A stretch of DNA of 64,000 nt, from the NCBI RefSeq assembly GCF_023159225.1, contig NC_063167.1, positions 73,240,298-73,304,297 on the forward strand. The letters run 5' to 3'. Positions 31,807-46,300 of the stretch are shown one piece after another. The number at the start of each line of letters is the position of its first letter. The first letter of the stretch is position 1. The DNA comes from Perognathus longimembris pacificus (Eukaryota > Chordata > Mammalia > Rodentia > Heteromyidae). The position numbers and the translations under genes were made by a program. The notes beneath the pieces are model-generated. The model was not told the DNA's origin. It worked only from the letters and a program-made list of their open reading frames with translations, and made no database searches.

Positions 31807-32455
31807 CGCCCTCTGCCTCTGCTGTGGATCTGGACACGAGTGGAGGACAGAGTGGGATGTCTCACTTGTCATCCTTGTCCGTGACGTTGACTCGTGCACC
31901 CCTCTGCAGCAGCTGGGAGCAGATAGCTGCGTGGCCACCCAGTGATGCGATCATCAAGGGTGTGCGGCCATCCTGCACAGACGGTGAGGAGAAGGTGGGT
32001 GACCAGGAGCCAGAAGGAGCCAGGGACTTGGCACAATCATACCAACTCCCCTCCCCCATAAAAGCTCAGATCCTATAGGTAAACACTGCCCTTTGGACGA
32101 TTAGACGCTCTCTAAAAGACTAAAAGACAAGGTTTAATTCTTCATGAGAAGGGAAGACAAAATACAGGAGGTAACTCATGCACAGCTACTCAGGAGGTGG
32201 AAATCTGAGGATTGAGATGTGAAGCCAGCTCAAGCAGGAAAGTCCATAAAACTCTTATCTCTAATCTCAAGAGCCACACATGGAGCTGTGGCTCAAACAT
32301 AGAGTGCTAGGTGTGAGCAAAAAAGCTCAGGACAACACTCAGGCCCTCAGTTCAAGCCTCAGGACTGGCAAAAAGGAAGGAGGAGGAGGAGGAGGAGGAG
32401 GGGGAGGAGGAGGAGGAGGAGGAGGAGGAGGAGGGGGAAGGAGGAGGAGGAGGAG

Positions 32456-32487
<32 letters not shown>

Positions 32488-35400
32488 GGAGGAGGAGAAG
32501 AAGAAGAAGAAGAAGAAGAAGAAGAAGAAGAAGAAGAAGAAGAAGAAGAAGAGAGAGAAGAAGAAGAAGAAGAAGAAGAAGAAGAAGAAGAAGAAGAAAA
32601 AGAAAAAGAAGAAAAAGAAGAGGAGGAGGAGGAGGAGGAGGAGGAGGAGGAGGAGGAGGAGGAAAAAAGGAGAGTGGTTGTAGTTACAGATGATAATATT
32701 TGGCCAAATGGACTTCTGTTACCCTCCATAAAAGAGCTGATAGCCAGCTGGGGTACCAGTGGTCATACATCTAATCTTAGCTACTCAGGATACTGAAATC
32801 TGAGAATCACAGTTTGAAGCCAGTCGAAGCAGGAAAGTTCACAAGACTCTTCTCTCCAATAAACCAACAAAACAAAGCTAAGACATGATGCTTAGATCCC
32901 AAGATCAAGCCCCAGTACCTTCACCAAAAGGAAAAAGAAAGAAGAAAAAGAGCTGATAATTTATTTTTCATTCACAAACATTTATTTAATACCTGCTCTA
33001 TGAAGACGGCATGCTCAATACTGTACAGAGAGCAGCCGCTCCCTGCACGAGCATTTCCCACTTGTCTATTGATTACTTACATTATCCAATACATCCAGGA
33101 AGGCTTCATGGTCACACAGCAGGAGGACACTCGAGGCACAGCCAGAGGAGGCTGGGGAAGAATGAAAGACATGCGATCCATGCCATGCCCCAGCATCCCT
33201 TCTACCAGTTCAGTGGTTTGCCCTGGTTGCCCTTCCCAACAAATGTTGCCTTCCCTTTGTCTTCCCCACCCCCGTAGTCCCTCCACTGTCCAGCCACGCA
33301 CCTGCCCAGTGCAATGGACTACGGTTCTCGGCATCAACTGCATCTTCATTAGCACCGTGCTGCAAAGAGCCACAAAAGGAAACAATGAAGAGCTTAGTGT
33401 GAAGATCCTCATCCAATACCCCCTGTTGGCTTGTCAGCTTCCATGGTGAAAGAGGTAGTGGCAAGCCTGGCCTGGTAGCTCCTGCCTATAATCCTAGCTT
33501 CTCAGGAGACTGAGATCTGAGGATCAAAGTTCAAAGCCAGCCCAGGCAGGAAAATCCATGAGACTACAATTAACTATCAAAAAAAAAAAAAAAAAAAAAA
33601 GAGCTGGAAGTGGAGCTGTGCCTTAAGTGGTAAAGTGCTAGCCTTGAGCACAAAAGCTCAGGGACAGTGCCTAGGCCCTGGGTTCAAGCCCCAGGATTGG
33701 CACAAGAGGAAAGGGGGAGGGGCCGGAGGGTTGTTATTGTTATTTGTTCCTTATTGTTATCTGTTTAAAATTTTGGGTGTTTTGTTTGTGTGTGTGCTAG
33801 GGATTGAACTCCGAGTCTTATGCATGCTGGGCAAGTGCTCTACCACTAATCTGTATCCCAGCCCAGGTCCTTCCCCTCCCCTTTCCCTATTTGCTGGTCC
33901 TAGAACTTGAATTCAGGGCCTCACCATTTCATTTGGCTTTTTCACTCAGTGCTGGCACTCTACTACTTGAGCCACAGCTCCACTTCTAGCTTTTTTTGCC
34001 TGAGCACTGTCCCTGACTTCTTTTTTTTTTTTTTTTTTTCTTTTGCTCAAGGCTAGCACTCTGCCACTTGAGCCACAGCGCCGCTTCTGGCCATTTTCTG
34101 TATATGTGGTGTCGAGGAATCGAACCCAGGGCCTCATGTATATGAGGCAAGCACTCTTGCCACTAGGCCATATTCCCAGCCCCTACTTCTAGCTTTTTGC
34201 TGATTTAATTTGAGGTAAAAGTCTCCCTGACTTCTCTGCTCAGGCTGGCTTTGAACTGTGATCCTCACATCTCAGCCTCCTGAATAGCTTGGATTACAGG
34301 CATCAGCTAACAAAGCCTGACTAGGATTGTGGTCTGGGGGAAGCCAGACTATGAGGTAAGCCCAGTCCATTCCAAGCAGGCCATAGGCAAACTTAATTTC
34401 AGCCTTGGTTCCTAAACCTAGGGTGTAAGAAAAAAATCAAATGAATAAACATGCTAGGTGGAAATGACACCTGAATCCATGGCTGGTACTGTAGGCTTCT
34501 CATGGTATTTGTGAGATTTGGGGAAGATGGGAAAGAACAAAAACAGAACTGCTTTGGGGCTGGGAATATGGCCTAGTGGTAGAGTGCTTGCCTCACATAC
34601 ATGAAGCCCTGGGTTCTATTCCTCAGCACCACATATACAGAAAAAGTCAGAAGTGGCGCTGTGGCTCAAGTGATAGAGTGCTAGCCTTGAGCAAAAATAA
34701 ATAAATAAATAAAGCCAGGGACAGTGCTCAGGCCCTGAGTTCAAGGCCCAGGACTGGCAAAACAAAAACAAAACAACAAAAAACAGAACTGCCACATACT
34801 TAATGACCTATTGAAGTAATTGTGCAGTATGTATTTTAGCGACAATATTTATATTACACACGTTATTTCATGTGTGTTTTACCTTATTCTTTACCATTTG
34901 AGCCACACCTCCAGTTCCAGTTTTTTGCTGGTTAATTGGAGATAGGAATCTTGATTAATCTGCCCAGACTGGCTCTTAAGTGAGATCCCCAGATCTCAGC
35001 CTCCTGAGTAGCTAGCATTATAGGCTTGAGCGCATAGACTACACCCAGCACATGCATTTATGCTACTTGTCTATGAACTGCCTCAAAACAACCTGAGTGG
35101 GGCTTTGATATAAGTGAAGACCTCTGCACATCTTCACAGTATTTAGCCTCATCCATGGCTCGGCTAGTGGCAGAGCTCAATAGTAAACTTGTGAACTAGC
35201 TACATGAAGTGCCCTCAAGAGCAGTATTTAATGTGGTGTCTGCCCAGAAAAGGTGTTAAATAAACGTTTAGAGGAGGAAAATGGTACATCTGACTAACTA
35301 TTGCTCCTAACTACAAGACTCTGAGTAGCTGGCACTGGTGGCTCACCCCTGTAATACTAGCTACTCAGTAGGTTAAGATCTGAGAATCACAGTTAAAAGC

Positions 35401-35900
35401 CAGCCCAGGTAGAAAAATTAGTGAGACTCTTACATCTCCAAGTAAGTACTAAAAAGCCAGGCATTGCCCTGGTGGCTTATGGCTGTAATCAGGAGTCTGA
35501 GATACAAGAATCAGGGTTTTAGGTCAGCATAGCAGGAAAGTCCATGAGACTCTTATCTCCAGAAAAAGCCAGAAGTGGTGCTGTGTCTCAAGTGGTAAAG
35601 CACCAGCCTTGAGTACAAATGCTCAGGGATAGTGCCCAGGCTCTGAGTTCCAGCCGCAGGAGTGACAAAACAACAACAAACAATAACAAACAAAAAAATG
35701 GAAAAAAGATTCTGATTAGTGGTACATGGCCTAAGTGGTAGAAGAACCACCTACCAGATGCAAGGCTCTAAGTTCAAACCCCAGTAGCACCATAAAAGAA
35801 AGGCTAAGCACTGGTGGCTCACACCTGTAATCCTAACTACTCATCAGGCTGAGATCCCAAGATCAAAGTTCAAAGCCAGCCCAGGCAGGAAAATCTGAGC

Positions 35901-35989
<89 letters not shown>

Positions 35990-36284
35990 TTCTCGCCAGT
36001 CATGGAGCTTGAACTCAGGGCCTGAGCACTGTCCCTGGCTTCTTTTTGCTCAAGGCTAGCACTCTACCACTTGAGCCACTGTGCTACTTACAGCTTTTTC
36101 TGTATATATGGTACTAAGGAATCGAATCCAGGGCTTCATGCATGCAAGGCAAGCACTAGGCCACATTCCCAGCCCCCTTATCTCCTTTTAACTAACAACA
36201 ACAATAAAGCTGGAAGTGGAGATGTGGCTCAAGTAGACAGGAACCAGAGCCCATGCCCTGAGTTCAAGCCCCAGTAATGGCACC

Positions 36285-36329
<45 letters not shown>

Positions 36330-38206
36330 AAAGAAAAGAAAGGAAAAGAAAAGAAAAGAAAAGAAAAGAAAAGGCTGGGGATATGGCCTAGTGGCAAGAG
36401 TGCTTGCCTTGTATACATGAGGCCCTGAGTTCAATTCCCCAGCACCACATATACAGAAAATGGCCAGAAGTGGCGCTGTGGCTCAAGTGGCAGAGTGCTA
36501 GCCTTGAGCAAAAAGAAGCCAGGGACAGTGCTCAGGCCCTGAGTCCAAGCCCCAGGACTGGCCAAAAAGAAAAGAAAAGAAAAGAAAAAGAGTGTGGATC
36601 CACTTGTGCTTTCTGCATAACGCTGCCGGAGGCTTGCTCACACCTGAAGCAAGACCTTTACACACTGTGGTTGGCAGGAGATGGTGGCCAGATGCAGGGC
36701 GGTGCTTCCTGGAAAGAGAAAGAAGAGTGAGGGTGGGGGAGGGGAACAGGCCTATGCCTGCCCATGACTCACTGGGGAGGGAAAGGAAGAGACACACAGG
36801 TAATCAGAGATTACAGAGAGAAGCTCTGAGACGCACAGGCCAGAAATTCCTGTTCCCCAAGCATCTGGAACCTGGGGCAGAGGTGAGGGTGAGGGTGGGA
36901 TGTGCCTGGCTGCAGGTAGGGGAACCCAGGGAGGGATGCTAGCTAGGGCTTACTGAGGAGGGTTGTGAGGGTTCACCATTGGAATAGGTAGCAGGGCCCA
37001 GCCGTGCCCCACAGTGGAGCCCAGCGCTCTGCAACTCACCATCCTCATTTCTGCTGTTGATGTCTGCCCCATTGGCCAGTAATATTGTCAGACACTCCGT
37101 CAGGCCCTTGGAGGCTGCCAGGTGGAAGCTGTTGGAGTCAAAGCCAAGAGGCCAAAGGATGAAGGAACCGGGAGCCAAAGAGGAATACCCACTCTCCTCT
37201 TTTTCATGTCTAATTTTCCAACAGCTATTCTAATCTATGTTTCATTTTGCTTTCTTTTTCTTTTGGAGACAGGGTCTTACTATATAGTCCAGGCTGGCCT
37301 CTAATTTTCTATTCTTTTAACTTAGCCTCAGGAGTACCAGGATTATAGGCAGGTACTACTGCAGCCAATAAATGGGAGAGTTTTTGTATGCTAGATTTGA
37401 GCTCATGTGTTAGGCAGAAGTTCTAGTGGGGACTTTTGTTATTTGTTTGTTTGGTTTTTGTTTGTTTGTTTGTTTTTACCAGTACTGGGGCTTGAACTCA
37501 GGATCTTATGCTTTGGCTTAGCTTTTTCCACTCAAAGCTGGCACTCTCCTATTTGAGCCACAGCTCCATTTCTAGCTCTTTGGTGATTAATTAGAGATAA
37601 GAGTCTTACAGGCTTTTCTGTCCTCACTGTCTTTGAACCTTGATCCTCAGATCTCAGCCTCCTTAGTAGCTGGGATTACAGGTGTGAGCCAACAGCACCA
37701 AGCAGTAGAGGACACTTAATAGACAAAACCTTGCTATACCTCTTCTATCAAACCCAATCCCAAAAGCAGAGAGGGAGCTCCTCTTAGGAAGCCTGACTTC
37801 CTGAGAGAAGGCCGTATAATTTGCCATCTGGAAGTCAGAGGAGCTGGAGGAAAAGTCCACATGGGATCCCCAAGACTCAGGGTATTTTATACCGGGTGAC
37901 CTGGGCACACCTCTACCTATCTGAGCCCAGAACCCAGTTCCCTGAGCAGAACTGAAGGTGTCAGAGTGCTCTGTGAGAGGAGAGTGGAAGGTTGGCCTAG
38001 CACTCTCATGATGTCCATTTCTCTCTGAATTTCCCAGGCATCTACACCCTCATCATTATGAAATGCTGTTTAGCATAGGAGCTTGTTGTTTATTTAATGA
38101 GCTTTACTCCTCCAGTCAGTGTTGTTAGTGTGAGATGAGAAATGGACAGAGCTCAGGAATAATAACCTCTTTGCTCTCACATTATTCTGTGATTGATACA
38201 CGGCAA

Positions 38207-38253
<47 letters not shown>

Positions 38254-40236
38254 TGTTTGCTGGTACTAGGGCTTGAACTCAGGACCTTTCACTTGTCTTT
38301 GACTTTTTCAACTCAAGGCTGGTGCTGTACCCCTTGAGCCACATCTCTACTTCTGACTTTTTGCTGGTTAATTAGAGATAAGAGTCTCACAGTTTTGTTT
38401 CTGCCTGGGCTGCCTTCCAAAGGCGATCCTCAGATCTCAGCCTCCTGAGTCACTGGGATTACAGGCGTGAGCCACCAGTGACCAGGCAATATGTTTGTTA
38501 GTTACAACACAAAGGGAGCTAATCATAGCATTTCCTGGTCGTATTTTAAAGTTTTCAAGCAGGTGGAGTCAGAAGGATAGAGCAGGGTGGGGCTAGGACT
38601 TACTTACGGTGACTGGCCGCTGGAGTCTAGCTTGGTGGGTCGGGCAGCCTTCCTGGAGGCCAGGGCAGCCACGCGCCCCACGTCCCCCCCGCTGCACGGC
38701 CTCCAGCAGTTTCTGATCGCGGCGGTTCCATCTCTCCACCTGGTCAGAGAGCCACACATTGTGTGAACACAGAAGGGGATGGGAGAGTCCATTCCAAGGA
38801 GAAGGAACCTTCTCAAAGCCCCTTCGTGGTTTTCTAAGCCACTCTGCCTGGCTCATTTGGTCCTTCTCAGGTAGGCCTGCTAAATATTAAGCTGTTTACA
38901 CTGCCAGCCATGGACCGAAAGGGAACTGGAACCCTGGATTAGAAATTATTGGCCAGGAAGTATGGCACATGCCTGGAATCCCAATACTCTGGAAACTAAG
39001 GCAGGAGAATCTTCACTTCAAAGGCAAATCTGGGCCATACAGGGAGACTTCGTATCCAAAAACATATTATTATTATTACATATTTAAATGTTGTTTCAAG
39101 TATATTTTGGGCTAGAAGTGGAGGTATGTGTGGCTCAAGTGGTAGAGCACCACCAGCCTTCAGTGAAACAGCTAAGGGCCTCAGTGGGGCTTGAACTCAG
39201 GGCCTGGAGTTCTTGCCTGGCTTTTTCACTCAAGGTTGGTATTCTAATACTTCTGTTATTCCTCCACTTCCTGCTTTTTGGTAGTTAATTAGACATAAGA
39301 GTCTCATGGACTTTTCATGCCTGGGCTGCCTTCAAACTTTTTTTTTTTTTTTTTTTTTGGCCAGTCCTGGGCCTTGGACTCAGGGCCTGAGCACTGTCCC
39401 TGGCTTCTTCCCGCTCAAGGCTAGCACTCTGCCACTTGAGCCACAGCGCCGCTTCTGGCCGTTTTCTGTATATGTGGTGCTGGGGAATCGAACCTAGGGC
39501 CTCGTGTATCCGAGGCAGGCACTCTTGCCACTAGGCTATATCCCCAGCCCCTGCCTTCAAACTTTGATCCTCAGATCTCAGCCTCCTTGAGTAGCTAGGA
39601 TTACAGAAGTGACCCCAGCCTGATTGCCATGTTTTCTTGTCCTTACAGAAGGAAATCAAGGTATTTTAGCTTTAGGTCATAGCTTGGAGTCCAAATCCTT
39701 AACCATACTGTCACTACCCATCAGCTTTGAGTCCCAGAATTGATCGGAACACCTGGGCATCTGTTTTCCTATATCATGTCTAAGTACCCTATTTTTTTTT
39801 TTTTTTTTTTTTGCCAGTCCTGGGGCTTGGACTCAGGGCCTGAGCACTGTCCCTGGCTTCTTTATTGCTCAAGGCTAGCACTCTACCACTTGAGCCACAG
39901 CGCCTCTTCTGGCCTTTTTGTATAAATGCGTTGCTGAGGAATTGAGCCCAGGGCTTCAGGTATATGAGGAAAGCACTCTTGCCACTAGGCCATATTCCCA
40001 GCCCCCTATTCCCTTTCTTAGGGAAACAGCAAGCTAAAGACAAAAGCAGGAGGCTGGTGGCTCACACCTATAATCCCATCTACCCAGGAAGCTGCATTCT
40101 GAGGACCATAATTTGAACCCAGCGTGGACAAAAAAGCTCTGAGACTCTTTTATCTCTAACCAGCAAAAAGCTAGAAGTGGAGGGGTGGCCTTGAGTGAAA
40201 AAAACGAAAGCATTTTAGCCCTGAGTTCAAGCCCCA

Positions 40237-40296
<60 letters not shown>

Positions 40297-43200
40297 AGAG
40301 AGACAAAGACTGATTTCTAGCTGTGTTGAGGAAGCACAGAATCACGGAAGGGCAGAGGTGGTGGAGGACTTCCTCTCTCCTTCCCTCTCTCCCCATTTCC
40401 CTGGCAGGGAGCAGGTGGCTCCTACAAAAGCCACATGTGATACATTGTCCTCTCACTCCAGCTTGCGTTTTGCTATGGAGGAGTAATTATAATAATTGAA
40501 GTACTCCAGGGTGTGAAAGAGAGAGCTGTTAGAAACTAGGGCTGAAAGCACAGAGAAGCCTGTTTAGGCCCAGAATTCTTTGCTTTCTTTTCTGCCATGA
40601 TCTTTGGTATAGCAAAAAGGGCCCCAGATAAATGTATTGTAAGCTGAGCTGGGTTTAGAACCTAGTTTAGCTACATTCTCAGCTAGGTGACCTAGAGCAA
40701 GCCACTAAACACCTCAGACCTGTTTCTTCACCTATAAAATATGGCTAATAATAACTACCTCATCAGGTTGTGCATATTAAACAAGCTAATATGTACATAA
40801 TCTCTTTATAAACCATAGAGTCATATAAATGTATGACATCCTTATAATAAGACAGGAAGGAATGAGAAATTGGTGGTGGCATATTATGTTTTATGGAGTA
40901 TAATCTTAACAACAAAAAAAGAGGTTATAGGAAGTGGTGAAGAAAATTAGTGTCCACGGAAGCCCAATAACTCATTTTCAAATACTGTTTATATAGGCAA
41001 GATAAACTATTAACCAATGACAGGACAAATTTGTTTTTCTGGTACTTGGGGCTGACCTCATGACTTCCAGGTTTGATAGCTGAGCTTGGCTTCAGAACTT
41101 AGAGCTTTCTTATCTTGCTCATTCGCAACGTGTATTTACCACCTGAGCCAAACTTCTAGCCTAGGTTTTTGGTTAATTGGAGATGGAGTTTTTCAGACTT
41201 TTCTAATTTGAAAAACTAGTCCCTTAGGTTTCAGCCTCCTGAGTAGCTAGGATTATAGACATGCCACCAGAGCCCAACCTCAAGCAATCTTTCTTCCCTC
41301 CCTCCTTCCCTCCCTCCTTCCCTCCCTCCTTCCCTCCCTCCTTCCCTTCCTCCCTCCCTCCCTCCCTCCCTCCCTCCCTCCCTCCCTCCCTCCCTTCCTT
41401 CCTTCCTCCCTCCCTCCCTTCCTTCCTTCCTTTCTTCCTTCCTTCCTTCCTTCCTTCCTTCCTTCCTTCCTTCCTTCCTTCCTTCCTTCCTTCCTTCCTT
41501 CCTTCTTTTCTTCCTTTCTTCCTGCCACTTCTGAGGTTTGAACCCCGGGCCTTGGCGCTGTCCCTGAGCTTCTTTTGCTCAAGGTGTGCACTCTACCACT
41601 TGAGCCACAGTGCCCTTCCGGCTTTTTTGAGTAGTTTATTGGAGATAAGAGTCTCACGGAGTTTCCTGTCTACAAAGTACAATTCTCAGATCTCAGCCTC
41701 CAGAGTAACTAGGATTACAGGTGTGAGCCACTGGTGCATGGCTTGAACCCACTTTTTTTTTGTGTGTGTGGATCATGGGACTTAAATTTTGGGCCTAGAT
41801 GCTATCCCTGAGCTCTTCAGCTCAAGGCTAGTGCTCTACCACTTGAGCCACAGTGCCACTTCTGGTTTTCTGGTGGTTCATTGGAGATATTGGAGATAAG
41901 AGTCTCATGAGTTTCCTGCCCAGGCTGGCTTTGAACCACGATCCTCAGATCTCAGCCTCCTGAGTAGCTAGGATTATAGGCGTGAGCCACCAGCACCCGG
42001 CTGACTACTCTTCCTATGTGATCCTGGACCATGCTCTAATATCAGTGTGCTTCTGATTTTTTTTTTCTCTGTCCAATACAGAGAAAACCAGAAGTGGGCC
42101 TGTAGCTCAAAGTGGTAGAGCACTAACTTTGAGCAAAAGAGCTCAGGGATAGCATCTAAGCCCTGAGTTCAAGCCCCATGCCAGACCAGAAGAAGGAGGA
42201 GGAGGAAGAAGAAGAGGAGGAGGAGGAGGAGGAGGAGGAAGAGAAGGAGGAGGAGAAGGAGGAGGAGGAGAGGAGAGTGGTCAAGTTGGAACTAGAATCC
42301 AGGCTACCTGATCCTCAATCCTATTTCTCCCTACTCCAAAGAAAAAGGTTTACTTATTTCCTGATGCGCACACTTCTCAACTTGCCTCGAGGTGCAGCCA
42401 CCCGCCCTCAGATACTCCCCAGGGAGAAGTCTCCAAACAGGTTCTTTCTCAAAGGACAAAGTAAGCAAAATAACTCCACGTACTAACAGACTCTGACACG
42501 TAACAACACTGCGTCCTGGGAACCAGGTCACTCGTTGGAACCGGGCCTCAACCTGAAGTTCTCTGGCTCAGAATGTTTTCTATTTTTGCCTTCTGTAGAG
42601 AGGGGCTCGTGCTATGTAACCCAGATTGGCCTGGAACTTGTGATCTTCCTTCTTCCAATTCCTGAGTGCTGGGAATACAGATGTGTACCACCACACCAGG
42701 CTTTATAATCTTTTTCTTTTTCTTTCTTTCTTTCTTTCTTTCCTTCCGTCCTTTCTTTTTTTTCATTTTTTCTGTACTGGTACTGGGGCTTGAACTCAGG
42801 GCTGAGATCTAAAAAATCATAGTTCAAAGTCAGCCTGAGAAGACAAATCCAAGAGGCTCATAGCCAATTAATTCATCAGTAAAATGCAGGAAGTGGAAGT
42901 GTGGCTCAAGTTAAAGAGCATCAGATATGAGCACAAAAGAGTGACAGTCCTTGAGTTCAAACCCTAGAGCCAACACAACAAAATAAAAGGAGGAATAAAA
43001 AGCTAGACGGATAGGATGTTGCTTTCCAATTCCAAGATCCAATCCATCCCTTAGCACCTTGGAGAGGGGAAATTGGATAGCTATCATAACCCTGAGGGGC
43101 GGGGGAGGGGGACAATCACTAAATGAATCAGCAGACTGAATAGCAAGTGTGTTATTTCTATAGCTGAGATTAGGAGGCCTTTGTAGAAGTAAGCGTACCA

Positions 43201-46200
43201 TCTCCTATCTCTGGCTGAAGTACCTGTCAGCAGCCTACCAAGATAGAAGGCCACAAGATAGTGAAGGCCACAGTGGCTACTCTTGCAGAACAGGTGAATG
43301 GAAATGGAAAGGCTGCCCTGAGTGTCCAGGCAGGATCTCTCAACACTTCAAATGGAACTGATCTGGCGCCAACAGTTTAAAGCTATGGATCTGCTTCTTG
43401 CTCTATTGCCTACCTAGGCATAGTAAGCTCATATGTAAGACACTTATGAAGATATTCTGTACTTGAATAAAATAAAAGATTATAGGCGCTCTCTGTGTGT
43501 GTGTGAGTGTGTGTGTGTGTGTGTGTGTGTTTCTGTCTGTCTGTATGTATGTATGTATGCTGGTACTGGGGCTTAAACTTCACTTTGAGCCCCTGCTTTG
43601 ACTTTTTTCACTCAAAGCTGGCACTCTGACACTTGAACCACACCTCCACTTCTAGCTTTTTGCTGGCTAATTGGAAATAAGACTATCATAGGTTTGTCTG
43701 CTTGAGGTGGCTTTGAACTGTGATCCTCCTATCTTAGCCTCCTGAGCAGCTAGAATTACAGATGTGAGCCACCAATGTACAGCATAGGAGCTGGGTGTTT
43801 GTTTATTTGTTGATCTTCCGTTATAGTGGATAGTATTGATGACTTATTTATTTAGATTGCAGCACTGAGAACTCATGGCCTGAGCACTGTCCCTTCATTT
43901 TTTTGCTCAAGGCTGGCACTCTACCACTTGTGCCACAGCTCCATTTCTGGCTTTTTGCTGGTGAATTGGAGACAAGAATCTACAAATTTGTCTGTTAACA
44001 CCCTCATATCTCAGCCTCCTGAGAAGCTAGAATTACAAGCAAGAGCCACCAATGCCTGGCTGCATAGACTAATTTTGGAATAATCACTGACCTTTTTGTT
44101 CTTCCCTCAAATGGAGGGCATAGGACTCTAGAGCTGGACTCAGAGGTGTGAGGTAGGATAGCGGGGGTAACTCCTGGCACCAGCAAGAAGCTAGGTGTTA
44201 TAGTAGCCAGCAAAACTCGCAGTATTCCTCTTACAAGTGGGTACCATGTTGCTAGACCCCCAAAGAAGTGGAAGAAATTATCATAGGACACATGGGGAAA
44301 GATAAGTTATAGCAGACCCTAACGTATTTTCAAGCTTTCTGCACACCAAAGACTAAGCAATAACTTTCCTTTTTAGATAGTTCTAAATCCATCCTCTACT
44401 TTCAGTCTTTCACCACCTTAAAATCTTGTTATACTAAGAAGAGTTTAGAGTAGATTCTCCAGTTAGAGTCAAGAAAGACAAATGTTTGGGTGCTGATGGC
44501 ATGTAATCCTAGCTACTTAGGAGGTTGAGATGTAAGGACTGAGGTTTGAAGTCAGTCCAGACAAGAAAGTTTCTGAGATTATTATTTCCAACTAACCACC
44601 AAAAACCTGGAAGTAGTGATAGAGTATTAGCCTTGTGTGAAAAAGCTCTGAGACAGTGCTTAGGCTCTGAGTTTGAGACCCAATAGTGGCACATGCACAC
44701 AAAAAAAGTTTAGAGTGGATCAAATCTCAGGACAAAACAACAACAACAAAAAAAAAACCCCAGGACAGCTAAGAGTCAAGAAAGATGTGCAAATGGTTCT
44801 AAAACCTCAACTCCAGCTATTACTCTGTACTTGAGAAAGGAGGCACTGCCCAGAGACTGGAAAATCAGGAAGAATGAAATAGTTCCTCATTCCCAAGCAC
44901 AAACCTGAGAAGGAAAGAGTGTTCAGGATTTTAATTAGATAGTCCATATGAATGAATAAGAAAATCATTATAAGTTATGACAGACTCTCAGGAGGGTAGA
45001 CCCAATGCCTTTTGGCAAGTTGGTCAATGTAAAGAAACTAAATGGAGGAACAAATGGAAATAGGACAGGACAGGTCTCAACAGCATTCCTACTCTTGCCT
45101 CATAGCTTTCTTCCTAGTTTCTGTGACCTGCCCATGCAAAGTAAGCTAACTGAATCTTTCTCATATTTGCTTACAAATAAATGACACCACTAAAGTCATG
45201 TCAACCAAGCAATATGAGTAACGTGTTAATTCGCTTCTGAATGATCTATAATCCCAAACTCCAGAGAAAATTCTATTCCCAGATTGAGGGCAGGGAAGGG
45301 GGTCTCTCTGTAAGATTTTCAGAGAAGAAGAAGCTATGTCCTTTCTGAACTACTATCTTCTTTATGTTTTCTGTCCCAGCACTGGACCTTGAACTCAGAG
45401 CCTGGGCACTGTCATTTAGCTTTTTTTGCTCAAAGCTGGTGCTCTACCACTTGAACCACAGCTCCACTTCTGGCTTTTTGGTGATAAATTGGAGTTAAGA
45501 ATCTCAAAGCCTGGCTTTGAACTAAGATCCTCAGATCCCAGCCTCCTGAATAGTTAAGATTACAGGCATGAACACCCAGCACACAGTTTAGATGCTATCT
45601 TCAGCAGAATGTGGAGAATATAGAGTGACCTGACAGGAACTCTCACAATGTGTCTGCTTTAGCCTCTTCCCTTGTTCTTAATGCAATCAAAAAATAAAAA
45701 CTGTGAATTAAAAGTCATTAACAACTGGGTGTGGGTTCAGAGTAAAAGAAGAGTCTGGAGAGAAGCAGGCAGAAAGCCTTGCCTAGCCCATGTACCAGAG
45801 TGATGAGCACACCGCAGTGAACTGGCCGGAGTAGATTCTGCAGGCAAATCACCCCATCCTTTCAGAAGCAGCCAGGCACGGTTGTGCATCTTTTGGCAGT
45901 TCCCATCAGGCTAGCTAGCCTGCAAGCCTAACCCACAGTGAGCAAGCAGAAGGAGATCCAGAGCAAAGGGAAGGTTGGGTAGAGATGAATGACTATTGGG
46001 CAGAATGAGACACAGATTGAAGGAAAGAACAGAAAGTCCAGTGGCTCATGTCTGTAACCCAGCTCCTCAGGGGGTTAAGATCTGAGGATCATGGTTTCAA
46101 AGCCAGCTAGAGCAGGGGAGTCCATGAAACTCTTATCTTCAATTAACCACCAAAAAGCTGAAAGTAGAGCTGTGGTCCAAGTGGTAGAATGCCAGCCTGA

Positions 46201-46247
46201 AGCAATAACAGCTAGATGACAGTGCCCAGGCCCTGAGTTTCAGCCCC

Positions 46248-46300
<53 letters not shown>

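Larger units (their letters stand above)
30525..38739 (-). other. ANKRD35: ANKRD35 exons 2-8: ankyrin repeat block
   Basis: Repeat cores seen in order: SPFHLAASKGLTECLTILL, TALHLATISCQPQ, SPLHWAASSGCASSV, TPLMIASLGGHAAIC, SALILACEKGSAEV and NALYYALQTQDK. Exon borders fall at similar places within repeats. Such arrays bind protein partners; the partner is not known. Confidence 0.9.

Noticed and set aside
32280..32729. Poly-Arg/Gly and poly-Ser ORFs
   Set aside because: Direct translation of the GGA/GAA microsatellite.
41261..41746. Pro/Ser/Leu-rich ORF of 161 codons
   Set aside because: Translation of a CCTT repeat joined to a SINE.
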